DNA from: Aradus depressus
Lineage: Eukaryota; Arthropoda; Insecta; Hemiptera; Aradidae
Direction of reading: 5' to 3'
Assembly: GCA_963662175.1 (NCBI GenBank)
Contig: OY759219.1
Location: 23,974,908-24,038,907 of the forward strand
Length of the DNA stretch: 64,000 nucleotides
The position numbers and the translations under genes were made by a program. The notes beneath the pieces are model-generated. The model was not told the origin of the DNA, made no database searches, and worked only from the letters and a program-made list of their open reading frames with translations. Below, piece after piece: positions 1 through 11,672 of the stretch; position 1 is the first letter of the stretch; each line of letters starts with the position of its first letter.

Positions 1-590
1 TGGTATTTATTTTATTTAGTTGCTATATTGCTTATTTTTTACAATTATCTACAATATATAGATATTTCTTCTTTAATTTTATTTTATATAACTATAAGAA
101 TATGTTTATATAAAAAAAAACTCATTGCCAGAAAGGTTGTTATCTTTAGTGCATTTAAATTCATTCATAGGAACCGGGCTCGAGGTTTTTCAATTTCCAC
201 TAATATATTCCCTATGAGGAAGCAAAAGGTAAAAAATCGAACTACCGATGTATTGAATTTATCAAAACAAAATTTAGTATGCGGATTCAGAGGTCCCTAT
301 GTATGTCACCCGTAGATATTTAGCCATATTTGGTCCACATTGTCGGTGATTCACCGATGACTTTTTATTCTGGTTGAGAAAATGGTGGACGAAATATCAA
401 GTACACCCGTTATAATGGTTCCAAAAATACTTAATACAAAAGTTCTGTTGTCAGTGTCTCCTTGTGGACACGTTTCATAGCTTCAGAACATCAGTTGGCA
501 TTATCATTCTTTGCTCCATTCTCGCAAGGATTGTAGCTATGAAGACCTATTGAGGGTACAATGGAGAGCACGTAGCCTCCTCGGACCTAT
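1..590. other. No gene seen; AT-rich with a REP-B scrap
   Basis: AT-rich sequence without a supported gene. About 325-440 carries the 'cggtgattcaccg' block of REP-B. An A-run follows at 601-624. Confidence 0.5.
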
Positions 591-624
591 CGATAAACTA
601 AAAAAAAAAAAAAAAAAAAAAAAA

Positions 625-1318
625 GACGCCTGAGGGGCTGCACGTTCGACAGTTTGACAGCTACTTGACGAGGCTGAAAGAAGTCTTTTGAGAAAGCCTT
701 GTGTGGAGCGACAGAGTGTGTATAGAACCGATATTGGTTCTCTGGGTGTGATCTATGGATATGTGTGCCGAAGAACGTGTTCCACAGAATCGTAAAATCA
801 AATACGTGAGCCATTCTTTGTACGATCACTAGCTATAATTAACTCCAAGCGAAATTTCTCGAACCGTCTTTATCTAAAACCTCTGTCTGACCTATTGGCA
901 TAGAAACAAAAAAAATTTCTCACCTATTATCATCTGCCTTTAGCAGTAATTAAGACTATGTTGTAGAAAGAAAATTTTGTAATTTCTAAAATGGTCACAT
1001 TTTAATTTTTCAAAATGTATCATTATATCGGCTTTTATGATTCACTACCTGATGATGGATGATAATTTTTTTTAAGAAGCAATTCCACCGATTTGGTCAT
1101 GGCTGCCCTTTAACATGTGATTTTCTAAAAATTATTAAAAGGAATCAGGTCATAAATGATATTATTGGGCCGATTAATTTAGAGATGTGTAAAATGGAGA
1201 TGAATTAAATGAATTTAGGTAAATAGATGAAAGAGAGATGAATATTGAAAAATTGAAGAAATGTCCGAATACATTTTTTGCGTTCTGTGTTGATATAGTG
1301 GAAATACTAATGAATCAA
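625..1318. other. No gene recognised
   Basis: The stretch 625-830 is more GC-rich but has no ORF I can support. The remainder is AT-rich, ordinary-looking sequence. Confidence 0.4.
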
Positions 1319-1320
1319 AT

Positions 1321-1570
1321 AAAATGATAGATAAAACACTTTTTTAAACACTTATATTGTCTAATTCCACAAACATATACTTAAATGTGTACCGGTTTCG
1401 GCTCAACAATAATTCAGATATTAATTATTGTTAGTATGCCTGGCAAATATCTGAATTATTGTTGAACATTGTGCTGACGATGGCGTAAGCCGAAACCGGT
1501 ACACATTTAAGTATATGTTTGTGGAATTAGACAATATAAGTGTTCAAAAAAGTGTTTTATCTATCATTTT
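1321..1570. mobile_element. Inverted-repeat element, ribozyme family 1
   Basis: Two arms of about 100 bp (1321-1420 and 1448-1570) are near-perfect inverted repeats. The right arm carries a complete hammerhead-type core. The left arm keeps only the GAAA and stem III part, because about 20 bases with the CUGANGA core are missing. Such head-to-head units resemble the ribozyme-bearing terminal repeats of Penelope-like retroelements; no reverse transcriptase of that type was found nearby. Confidence 0.6.
1470..1505 (+). ncRNA. Hammerhead ribozyme motif, family 1
   Basis: Seen in order: stem I TGTG, core CTGACGA, one extra T, stem II GGC with loop GTAA and GCC, core GAA, self-complementary ACCGGT (stem III when dimeric), cleavage-site A, then stem I partner CACA. 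All core bases of the hammerhead consensus (CUGANGA, GAA, UH) are present. Confidence 0.68.
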
Positions 1571-1665
1571 ATTTTATAAATGAAGAAATGAATTTACAAA
1601 TGGATATAGTAGAAATAAATGATTGAAGGGGAATGAACGTTATCTTATCAAAGAGGACTCTCATT

Positions 1666-2386
1666 TTTTTTTTTCGAGGGCTGATTGTGTCACCACGGCC
1701 AGAGTAGGCCCTGTATGTGTTGGTCCCTAGAGCAGCCCTGTATCTTTAATAAAGTCCAGGATTCTTCTGTAGGTTCCTTCCATTACCTGCTTCGGTTCCG
1801 TTATGGCAGACCCGAAGCAGTAAAATCTTCTGCTTTCTAGTGCCCCGCACTGAACCGGAGTCTCACTTTCCTCGCCACATTTCCTGCACAGAGGGCTTCT
1901 AGCGATGCCCATATTATGTAGGCGTTTGTTCATATGACAGTGTCCTGTGATCAGCCCTGCCATAGCTCTTAGATCCATTCTGCTCATATTCAGGAGCTCT
2001 CGGCTCCTTTTCTCTGAGGGTTCCGCTATAAAGAGTTGTGAATGACTTTGCTTTGGGAACCCTTTCCAGAACTGGATGTGATTGCTGGTTAGTCAACCAT
2101 TTATCTCCTCCTTCATAGCTCTGAGAACAATTTGTCTCTTTCTAAGAAAATGAAGAGCAAATCTAAGATAGGGGAGGAGTCATCCAACGGAAGATGGAGT
2201 TGGGAGGGAAGAGTAAGGGTCTCCCTGAGCTTCTGATACCTGGGGCAGTCCAGGAGGAAATGTACAGAAATCTGTGTAGCACAGCGGGTACAGATTAGAG
2301 GGAGGCTGTCTGGCCAAGAGGTACCCGTGGGTCAGCCGGGTATCTCCTAGGATAAGGCGAGCTATCACCACTATGGAAGATAATTT
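1666..2386 (-). pseudogene. Non-LTR retrotransposon 3' end (RNase H region), broken
   Basis: Read on the minus strand, pieces in different frames give ARLILGDTRLTHGYLL, then AKSFTTLYSG, then a block with LRAMAGLITGHCHMNKRLHNM followed by CRKCGEESETP and ILDFIKDTGLL. These are the C-terminal helices and CCHC-like knuckle typical of Jockey/I/R1-type polyproteins that carry an RNase H. At least two frameshifts and a lost Cys/His make it inactive. A run of about ten A on the minus strand (1666-1675) marks a poly(A) tail and so the 3' end of the insertion. The first block may belong to a different element than the second. Confidence 0.6.
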
Positions 2387-2600
2387 CCTACTAGTTTGTA
2401 AAAAATAAAGAAAAACGTATGTTTTTTAAAAAATATTGTATTTCACAAAATATATATATAATATGAGAGTACTATCGGTATTGCTACCATTTTCAGCCAC
2501 GACTTAACAGATACTAAATGGACGTTCAACAAGTTTACAATCGGCACCCTTTTTTCAGCCCCTAAGGGGGTTTTTTCCGGTCCCTCTTGTACAGTTATTC
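2385..2600 (-). mobile_element. Ribozyme family 3 element, copy
   Basis: It shares a run of about 200 bp with 36830-37075 (inverted), 42955-43105, 51835-51985 and 62155-62405. It contains a decayed hammerhead on the minus strand (2463-2500): GTGG, CTGAAAA, T, GGTA-GCAA-TACC, GAT, AGTACT, C. Core G8 and the last A of GAA are mutated. Confidence 0.6.
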
Positions 2601-2609
2601 TTAAGATAT

Positions 2610-3130
2610 GGAAAACATTAAATCTTAATAATAAAAGAAAAAAATTTGAAATAATATGTGCTGATTAAAAACAAATATATATGTTTATATTAAATAAATA
2701 AAATATGACAATAATAAATATATGAATACAAATAAAAAATTTAAAAATACTTAAAATAAATAAATACAGTTTTTTGAGGAGGTACCTACATTTTTTTTAC
2801 AAAGGTACACATTACTCAACACACTGGAACAACTGGAAATAAACAGAGCACTACAAAAAGGAAATTGTATGAACGATCAGACCAATCTCAAATATTTTAT
2901 CCCTTTTATCGCCAATAATATAATTCTCCACTCTCTACTGAAGGTACATACGTACTTCCTCAAAAAACTATGTATCTTAATTTTATGTAGTATTTTTAAA
3001 TTTTTTATTTGTATTTATTTATTTCATATATGCATATATATTTTAATGAGCACATACTATTTCAAAACTTTATCTTTTATTATTAAGACTTCAATTTGAG
3101 ACGAAATTTTATTTATAATTTTATACAGTA
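2610..3130. repeat. AT-rich inverted repeat, body of the family 3 element
   Basis: Arms at about 2610-2800 and 2955-3105 are inverted copies of each other (cttaataataaaag... and its complement). The same sequence recurs at 36760-36850 next to another family 3 unit, so it is part of that element. Confidence 0.5.
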
Positions 3131-3550
3131 TATTCTTATTATTATTATTATACATATTTTATCTAATAATAGTAATATATTATGTTTCCATAGTTTGCTA
3201 TTGGTACGCTATAGATAAATAGTTCTGTCGAGTTAGAACGGTTTAGTTTATAGGTTGCTTTCCTTATATACAAGCATATAGATTATTGTCAAATAATAAC
3301 AATTTTAAACGATCAACTTGCCAGTGGCAGGTTGCCTTTGTGCGAGGGTTCCGTTAAAAGACAGGTTACAAAATAATTAAAGTCCACTTCTATAACCGGG
3401 TCTTATCCCCTTTTCCCGTGAGAACTCGCCCTACGTTTTTCAATAAATTCATTAAATCAGATTGCGGTGAGGTGAAAAAGTCAATGTTATGAAATTAATT
3501 CAATTTCTAGTTATGCATTAAAAATGTTGTTCTCACTATTGAAGGTACAT
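3131..3550. other. No gene recognised
   Basis: AT-rich sequence between a ribozyme element and a SINE copy. Nothing with coding character was seen. Confidence 0.4.
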
Positions 3551-3552
3551 CG

Positions 3553-4330
3553 TCTACTACCAGAGCGCTCTTTTGTCACTCTGGTGGACATGGGGGTTAG
3601 GGTGGTCGTAAAAAGTAAAAAGTTCGATTTTTCAAAGTCCCCATCCAAATTCTTGTGTAGTTTGACGAAAAAAAATTTTGTGAATTTTTTCAGATTTTTT
3701 TGAATGAATTAAGCTGGCCCTGTGGGCGGTCAAAGTTGAACACGTGTTTTAAATGGGGTTTTTGAACATTGACATATTTTTAAGTGTAGGTCTTAGTATT
3801 TTTATATAAAAATCTAAAAATACATGAATTATGGTTTTTCGGGGTCGCTGAAAGCGAATTTCATATTAAAAATTTTTTTTGACAGTCACATTTCCCAAAA
3901 AACTAGTACAAAAATTGACGAAAATGATAAAAATTTTCGAATCGATGATTCATTTTAATGAATTATTTATTTTTTAATATGAAATTCGTTTTCAGCGACC
4001 CCGAAAACCCATAACCCATGTCTTTTTAGATTTTTATATTAAAAATACTAAGACCTACACTTAAAAATATGTAAATGTTCAAAAAACCCATTTAAAACAC
4101 GTGATAAACTTTGACAGCCCACAGGGCCAGGTTAATACATTCAAAAAAATCTGAAAAAATTCACAAAATTTTTTTTCGTCAGACTACACAAGAATTTGGA
4201 TGGGGACTTTGAAAAATCGAAATTTTTACTTTTTACGACCACCCTAATGGGGGTCTACTTTGGGAGTCCTGAATGTTGGACTACCTAGGTTTGTTCAACG
4301 AGTACCTGTACAGGCTCGGGACCTTTATTA
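3553..4330 (-). mobile_element. SINE copy, antisense, split by a transposon
   Basis: The SINE tail half is at 3553-3590 and the body resumes at 4254, decayed. The gap is filled exactly by the palindromic transposon 3597-4247. Confidence 0.6.
3597..4247. mobile_element. Long-TIR palindromic DNA transposon (651 bp)
   Basis: The ends TTAGGGTGGTCG and CGACCACCCTAA are inverted, and the similarity continues for roughly 260 bp on each side, so most of the element is foldback. It is flanked by a direct repeat TGGGGG (3591-3596 and 4248-4253). No transposase is encoded. Superfamily not assigned. Confidence 0.75.
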
Positions 4331-4387
4331 TTGCTCTTTATTGTTTCGGGTGCACCCTGCTTTTGTGCAACATCATTCCATTGTGTC

Positions 4388-4535
4388 TGTAGAGGGAGCT
4401 CGGGATCTAATTAGGGCTTAAGTGAGATTAAGGCGGATCGGGGCGACCACCGCCAGGAGCCGACAAACCGGGCTGAACACTGGGTAGCCGGTCGCCGTCA
4501 CGAGCTGCCGCAGATCCAGCTAGGTATGATCCGAA
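4388..4535 (-). pseudogene. LINE polyprotein C-terminal scrap
   Basis: The minus strand matches the 3' ends of the LINE remnants at 32565-32950 and 46130-46690 (blocks around 'ggctcctggcg' and 'gttcagc'). It abuts the satellite. Confidence 0.5.
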
Positions 4536-4539
4536 CATT

Positions 4540-7500
4540 AGTCACAATAACTAACTACCCCCTCCCCTATTAACTATTTGTATGCAGTTTTGAAATGTTA
4601 TTTGAAGTAGCATTAAATAAAATGAAAGTTACGACATTTGGACATATGTAATTGTTAAAAGTGTTATAAATATTTCAAACAGCCGAACATGCTGAGCACT
4701 TTGTACGACGTACCGTTAATGAAAAAATAACACAGGTTCACCAATACAACAAATGACTCATGTAGACGAAAGAGCGCTCTGGTAGTGGGCAATATGACCT
4801 CATAGTTAATCCCGGACATGAGTCACAATAACTAACTACCCCCGTCCCTTTAACTAACTATTTGAAGTAGCATTAAATAAAATGAAAGTTATGACTTATG
4901 GGACATATGAAATGACTGCAGAATAAAACGATGTGATTAATTTTAATTTCTTAGAGTCTTATAAATCTTTCAAACAGCCAAATTTGCCGAGCACTTTGTA
5001 CGACGTATCGTTAATGAAAAAATAACACAGGTTCACCAATACAACACATGACTCATGTAGACGAAAGAGCGCTCTGGTAGTGGGCAATATGACCTCATAG
5101 TTGATCCCGGACATGAGTCACAATAACTAACTACCCCCGTCCCTTTAACTAACTATTTGAAGTAGCATTAAATAAAATGAAAGTTATGACTTATGGGACA
5201 TATGAAATGACTGCAGAATAAAACGATGTGATTAATTTCAATTTCTTAGAGTCTTATAAATCTTTCAAACAGCCAAATTTGCCGAGCACTTTGTACGACG
5301 TACCGTTAACGAAAAAATAACACAGGTTCACCAATACAACACATGACTCATGTAGACGAAAGAGCGCTCTGGTAGTGGGCAATATGACCTCATAGTTGAT
5401 CCCGGACATGAGTCACAATAACTAACTACCCCCGTCCCTTTAACTAACTATTTGAAGTAGCATTAAATAAAATGAAAGTTATGACTTATGGGACATATGA
5501 AATGACTGCAGAATAAAACGATGTGATTAATTTTAATTTCTTAGAGTCTTATAAATCTTTCAAACAGCCAAATTTGCCGAGCACTTTGTACGACGTACCG
5601 TTAACGAAAAAATAACACAGGTTCACCAATACAACAAATGACTCATGTAGACGAAAGAGCGCTTTGGTAGTGGGCAATATGACCTCATAGTTAATCCCGG
5701 ACATGAGTCACAATAACTAACTACCCCCGTCCCTTTAACTAACTATTTGAAGTAGCATTAAATAAAATGAAAGTTATGACTTATGGGACATATGAAATGA
5801 CTGCAGAATAAAACGATGTGATTAATTTTAATTTCTTAGAGTCTTATAAATCTTTCAAACAGCCAAATTTGCCGAGCACTTTGTACGACGTATCGTTAAT
5901 GAAAAAATAACACAGGTTCACCAATACAACACATGACTCATGTAGACGAAAGAGCGCTCTGGTAGTGGGCAATATGACCTCATAGTTGATCCCGGACATG
6001 AGTCACAATAACTAACTACCCCCGTCCCTTTAACTAACTATTTGAAGTAGCATTAAATAAAATGAAAGTTATGACTTATGGGACATATGAAATGACTGCA
6101 GAATAAAACGATGTGATTAATTTCAATTTCTTGAGTCTTATAAATCTTTCAAACAGCCAAATTTGCCGAGCACTTTGTACGACGTACCGTTAACGAAAAA
6201 ATAACACAGGTTCACCAATACAACACATGACTCATGTAGACGAAAGAGCGCTCTGGTAGTGGGCAATATGACCTCATAGTTGATCCCGGACATGAGTCAC
6301 AATAACTAACTACCCCCGTCCCTTTAACTAACTATTTGAAATAGCATTAAATAAAATGAAAGTTATGACTTATGGGACATATGAAATGACTGCAGAATAA
6401 AACGATGTGATTAATTTTAATTTCTTAGAGTCTTATAAATCTTTCAAACAGCCAAATTTGCCGAGCACTTTGTACGACGTATCGTTAATGAAAAAATAAC
6501 ACAGGTTCACCAATACAACACATGACTCATGTAGACGAAAGAGCGCTCTGGTAGTGGGCAATATGACCTCATAGTTGATCCCGGACATGAGTCACAATAA
6601 CTAACTACCCCCGTCCCTTTAACTAACTATTTGAAGTAGCATTAAATAAAATGAAAGTTATGACTTATGGGACATATGAAATGACTGCAGAATAAAACGA
6701 TGTGATTAATTTTAATTTCTTAGAGTCTTATAAATCTTTCAAACAGCCAAATTTGCCGAGCACTTTGTACGACGTACCGTTAACGAAAAAATAACACAGG
6801 TTCACCAATACAACAAATGACTCATGTAGACGAAAGAGCGCTTTGGTAGTGGGCAATATGACCTCATAGTTAATCCCGGACATGAGTCACAATAACTAAC
6901 TACCCCCGTCCCTTTAACTAACTATTTGAAGTAGCATTAAATAAAATGAAAGTTATGACTTATGGGACATATGAAATGACTGCAGAATAAAACGATGTGA
7001 TTAATTTTAATTTCTTAGAGTCTTATAAATCTTTCAAACAGCCAAATTTGCCGAGCACTTTGTACGACGTATCGTTAATGAAAAAATAACACAGGTTCAC
7101 CAATACAACACATGACTCATGTAGACGAAAGAGCGCTCTGGTAGTGGGCAATATGACCTCATAGTTGATCCCGGACATGAGTCACAATAACTAACTACCC
7201 CCGTCCCTTTAACTAACTATTTGAAGTAGCATTAAATAAAATGAAAGTTATGACTTATGGGACATATGAAATGACTGCAGAATAAAACGATGTGATTAAT
7301 TTCAATTTCTTGAGTCTTATAAATCTTTCAAACAGCCAAATTTGCCGAGCACTTTGTACGACGTACCGTTAACGAAAAAATAACACAGGTTCACCAATAC
7401 AACACATGACTCATGTAGACGAAAGAGCGCTCTGGTAGTGGGCAATATGACCTCATAGTTGATCCCGGACATGAGTCACAATAACTAACTACCCCCGTCC

Positions 7501-7700
7501 CTTTAACTAACTATTTGAAATAGCATTAAATAAAATGAAAGTTATGACTTATGGGACATATGAAATGACTGCAGAATAAAACGATGTGATTAATTTCAAT
7601 TTCTTGAGTCTTATAAATCTTTCAAACAGCCAAATTTGCCGAGCACTTTGTACGACGTACCGTTAATGGAAAAATAACACAGATTCACCGATACATGGAA
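4540..7700. repeat. 295-bp satellite array, partly SINE-derived
   Basis: About eleven units. The landmark 'catag' recurs at 4801, 5096, 5391, 5686, 5981, 6275, 6570, 6865, 7160 and 7454, i.e. every 294-295 bp. About 85 bp of each unit (gacgaaagagcgctctggtag to the 'ataactaact' tail) is the 3' end of the window's SINE; the remaining 210 bp or so is of other origin. Shared variants (gctttgg at 5661 and 6840; one-base deletions; gaaatag) show that four units from 5391 were copied as a 1179-bp block starting again at 6570. Confidence 0.93.
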
Positions 7701-8300
7701 CATTTGTCAAAATAGAAGGTCAATTATAACTGAATAATCATTAAAAAAATATACAATATATATTTATTATTTTCTTATTAGACATTTGGCAACCTAAATA
7801 AAAAGAAAGGCGATATATTTCAAATGAAGTGTAGAATATATTGTTTTAGGAGTGGCTTCTTAATATGAGTAAGGTGGTAATAATTTAGACGTGGAGTTTG
7901 CAAGGTTGTGAAGATATGGCCGGCCTTAGGGCACATCTCATGTTAGGGATTGGGGTCTGTCCGTTCCCGAAGGATAGGGATCGCTAGAAATACCGCTAGA
8001 TTAATATAGAAGCTGGATATACAGGAACTTACCACCTCAGATACCCTAAGGGAATATCCATTCTCATATGAGAAACAAAATTCATGGTTATTTAAAACAA
8101 TCTCTTACGGTTTTTTATGATATAAGATTTGAGAGCATTGTAATTTCTGACAATTTAGCTTCCTGTTCATGCTTTAAATCAAGTCACTGCAGTTTTCGGA
8201 AGTTATTAAGCTGAGCCCCTCCCATGATGCCCCCTTCCCTTTCGCTCATTTTGCTGAAAATTAATCATTAGGTACAGTTGTTGTGTTCGTATAGCTAAAT
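7701..8300. other. No gene seen
   Basis: AT-rich and mixed sequence to the right of the satellite. Short REP-B-like scraps (about 8210-8270) but no supported gene. Confidence 0.4.
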
Positions 8301-8301
8301 A

Positions 8302-8700
8302 AGTAAAATGATAAGATGGCTGACAACACATGCCTACACTAGACCATCCTCACTCTACCCACTTCTCAACAAGAACACTACACTCCGACATGAATGTGCC
8401 ACACTACTCTACACCGCACTCATACGGCCACTCATCACATACGCCTGTCCTGTTTGGCTTGGCACAAGCCAGACCAACATTAAAAAAACTGGTCAGATTC
8501 GAAAACAAAGTTCTCCGCCTTGCCGTAAACGCGCTTTGGATGGTATGGAATTCTCAGCTGGGTGTTCCCGACGTTAGAGACTTCATATTGGAGTTAGCGA
8601 CAAGGTTCAGGACGGGGCTGCAGAGTGTTTCTGGAGCCGCTACCTTTGACACTGGGGAACCTCTGCCACACCGTCGTCTGAAGCCCCAGCTAAAAAATTT
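8302..8700 (+). pseudogene. Jockey-type reverse transcriptase fragment, frameshifted
   Basis: The first frame gives LYPLLNKNTTLRHECATLLY then ALIRPLITYACPVW. After a shift near 8470 the second frame gives KKLVRFENKVLRLAVNALW and NSQLGVPDVRDFI. This is the end of the thumb region of Jockey-like non-LTR reverse transcriptases ('LIRPxxTYACPVW' and 'QNKxLRxxxNAPW'). The catalytic YADD part is absent. Confidence 0.75.
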
Positions 8701-8799
8701 TTTGTTAAAGATCTATAAAATTATTCAAAAACTGTTACTTTTTTTTACCTTGGGCACACGACGTAGGCCAAAATTTAATCAGGTAAGGTAGTACATCAA

Positions 8800-9010
8800 T
8801 CATATGCATTTATTAATTTCATAGTTCATAGCTACAATCGTTTCTGAGACAGCACTGACAAACTTCCAAACACATGCAGATGCGCAGAGATCAAATCGAA
8901 AATGGTAAAAAGTTGAAAATTGATCTCGGATTTTCGGACGATTACAATACTCCCTTATACTAATGGTATAAGAAACTAAAGACAAAAATATTTGGGCATC
9001 CATATTATGA
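8800..9010 (-). repeat. REP-C copy
   Basis: Minus-strand copy of a dispersed repeat with the phrase 'gtattgtaatcgt' and 'ccgagatca', also at 9860-10170, 39650-39715 and 55480-55640. Confidence 0.4.
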
Positions 9011-9389
9011 TATAATTTTTGCAGTTATTGAAACTGTTCATAAGGAATACCTGCATTATTCTGCCTGATGGAGATTTCCGATGGGATCAAGCAGACATTG
9101 AGATAAGGTCTCTCCTATAAGGAGATGCCCATCTGCTCTAAGGTTACCAATCTCTTCAGTAACAAACCTCATTATTCTAGTTTCAGGTTAATGAGCACTA
9201 TATAAGGTTGGGATGTTTCCAATAGAAAGGATAGTTCAGTTAACTAACTAGGTTTTATAATTGAAATTTTTGTTCAGAATAATTAATCTTTGTTACAGGG
9301 AGACATTTAGAATGCATAATGATCCATTAAACATTCTTATAGCTTCGATTATTAGAATAAAATGCAATTGGAAAGTAAAGCATTTAAGG

Positions 9390-9770
9390 AATATATATAT
9401 ATATATATACATATATGAGGAGTTTGGAACCAGAGCGGACCAACTGGTTAAAACTGAACAGGAAGAAAATGGCAATTGAAAATTGAGTACATTTTGTTTA
9501 TCTCCATAAATGGGCCCCAAATATTTATTTATATTTGAAATTTTAGAATAGTATTGGATGAGTGATCCCTTTTTGTGTTCTATAAAGTTTTTGAAGGCCG
9601 TATGATCCATTGTGACTTTGAAAATATATGCACAAAATATTTGTGGACTAAACTTAAAGTGCTGCTATCTATAACTGAAGTGAAGAAACTAAGTGATCCA
9701 CACTGGTTTTGAAAAAAGGGAACCTATGCCAACATCAGGATCTGGCTCCAAACTCCTCATATATTCCTAT
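9390..9770. repeat. Inverted repeat with TA microsatellite
   Basis: 'catatatgaggagtttgga' at about 9410 recurs inverted at about 9740-9765, enclosing about 300 bp. A (TA)n run lies at 9393-9411. Confidence 0.5.
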
Positions 9771-9859
9771 TTGTTTTTGTTTTATTTTATATTCTTATAA
9801 TTTCAATTTATTAAAATATTTAAAAAAAAAAGGAAAAAAAAAACTGATTTAATTTTTAC

Positions 9860-10450
9860 TTTTTCATAAATATAAGGAAGTATTGTAATCGTGCAAAAAT
9901 CCAAGGTCAAGGTTTCATCTGATTTTCACGTTTCAAGGTCACCTAATTACGCTTAGACAATTTTCGCGATGTCGTCTCTCTGTGAGTGTGTTTGTATGTC
10001 ATTGGAAAGTTGTGAGCGCTCTCTCCCAAAAACGATAGTAGCTATGAACTTCAAATTTGTAATGAAAAGGGCACATCTGCTAACTTAGATCTGATTAGAT
10101 TTTGGACGAAATTAGTTGAAAATTGAGACCACTTTACTTCGGGGCCGAAGTACATTTTATAAGGTACCGCTATGTATGTTTATGAGCCAATCAAAAATCT
10201 TTTGGAGTAATAGTCGTAGGGAACATTGAATTAAATATTTTAATTTTTTAAATGTTGGTTTGAAACACATATTTTTAGACGTTTCCCTCATTAATCCCTA
10301 TACAGTTAATCCTATCGAAAAATTAATTCTTACCAAAAATGTTTCTTATAAAATTTGCAATCGCTGATATGTCCTTAAATTTGATATAGGATCAATACGA
10401 CAAAAGTTATAGCACCCCGAAGAATTTAAACTAAATGTCTATAAGGAATA
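9860..10450 (+). repeat. REP-C, longest copy
   Basis: Contains 'caaggtttcatctgattttcacg', 'ttgtgagcgctctctccc' and the later block 'aggatcaatacgac'. Parts recur at 15215-15300, 26640-26740, 28170-28320, 30720-31000 and 55480-55640. No ORF of note. Confidence 0.5.
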
Positions 10451-10554
10451 TATCTAATCGTAAGTAATATCAATTTGAATTTATTATACCTTACTTTTTT
10501 ATGATCTTTCAATAAGTACTTTAAGCCAATTAATTTATATTTATTTTAAAACAA

Positions 10555-10625
10555 TAATTCTTTATTTCATAAGACGTTTCGACATACTGTCATTTTCAAT
10601 TTTAAAAATACAAATTATTTTAAAT
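10555..10625 (-). ncRNA. Decayed hammerhead-like motif, family 5
   Basis: The minus strand shows TTGAAAA (for CUGANGA), T, GACA-GTA-TGTC, GAA, palindrome ACGT, C. Two core bases are wrong, so it is a relic at best. Confidence 0.3.
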
Positions 10626-10700
10626 AATAACAATTTTATAATTGTAATTCTCATAACTATTTTTTCATATAATATTACAAAGACCGATAAGGACTCACCT

Positions 10701-10859
10701 AAAACACAGAATGATCATAATTTACTCATCCAATCATATTATAGTCGTCAAATTTTATAATATTTCACATTTTGTCCAAAATTCACCCTTACAATTTAAC
10801 GACTATCTAGTGGTAGAATATGATTGGATGAGTAAATTATGATCATTCTGAGTTTTGTA
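10701..10859. mobile_element. MITE with about 40-bp terminal inverted repeats
   Basis: The ends carry 'cagaatgatcataatttac' and its complement, with inverted similarity over about 40 bp. 'CACCTAA' lies next to both ends and may be the target duplication. Confidence 0.6.
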
Positions 10860-10899
10860 AGTACACCTAAGGACCTAAGCATCAATGTTATTCTTGATT

Positions 10900-11131
10900 A
10901 GCTCTACTGTGGGAGTCCTAAATTTTGCTTACCCAGATTTAGTTGGGATATTTAACAAATACCCGACATCGCAAAGGCTCGGAACCTTCGCTTAACGTCC
11001 CATCCGAAGGACGGCGTGCTCAAGGTTGTTTACCTCCCAGATAAAGAAACTAAGGGGCTTAGTGGGGTTTCGAAACAGCGAACTTGAACACGGTAGGCTA
11101 GCAAGCCTCCTCCGAGCTATCGACGCCCTCT
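10900..11131 (-). mobile_element. SINE copy, antisense, tail lost
   Basis: Body and decayed tRNA-like head end at 'cgacgccctc'. The tail end is missing. Confidence 0.6.
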
Positions 11132-11564
11132 ATATACAAACTTATTTTCGTTAATACCGAAACTATATTGATTTTATTTATATTGATATATTATTATTTA
11201 TATTTTATTTATATTGATTTTATTTTATCTTTATTATTATGTTTTATGTAAGTATATGTTTATTTATTTTTATTTTTTTTTTTTTTATTTATTTTTTTTT
11301 TTTTTTACCTATTATTTTGTATATAACTATATACTTTCGATGTATTTATTTTGTATTTTTTATTTTTATTATTATTATTATTATATATTCTATGTATCAT
11401 TTATCAAATTTACTTATGGTTATACCGATTGTAAATATTCAAAATAAAGAGTTATTATACAAAAAAAAAATACCGGAACGGGTTATACAATTTTTTATGG
11501 TACAGACAATATTTAAAAAATCAATTTGTCCTATTTATTATATTATATAATAGCATAGTTTCCA
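11132..11564. other. Very AT-rich, T-run tract; no gene
   Basis: Long T and TA runs (about 11270-11400) make ORFs rich in F, Y and I that are composition artefacts. Confidence 0.5.
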
Positions 11565-11672
11565 CTATATATACCCAACATAGTGGGATTAGTTACCTGA
11601 AGTAGGTCTTTAACGATTACCAGACATGGTGTAGGTTCGAGACCATCGCCCCATCCGAAGGACGTCGTGCTC
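11565..11672 (-). mobile_element. SINE body fragment
   Basis: About 100 bp of the SINE body ('ccatccgaaggacg' block) without head or tail. Confidence 0.5.

Noticed and set aside
1045..1066. CTGATGA at about 1047
   Set aside because: No stem II, GAA or stem III follows.
11214..11550. Hydrophobic ORFs that could pass for membrane proteins
   Set aside because: F/Y/I content comes from T-rich low-complexity DNA.
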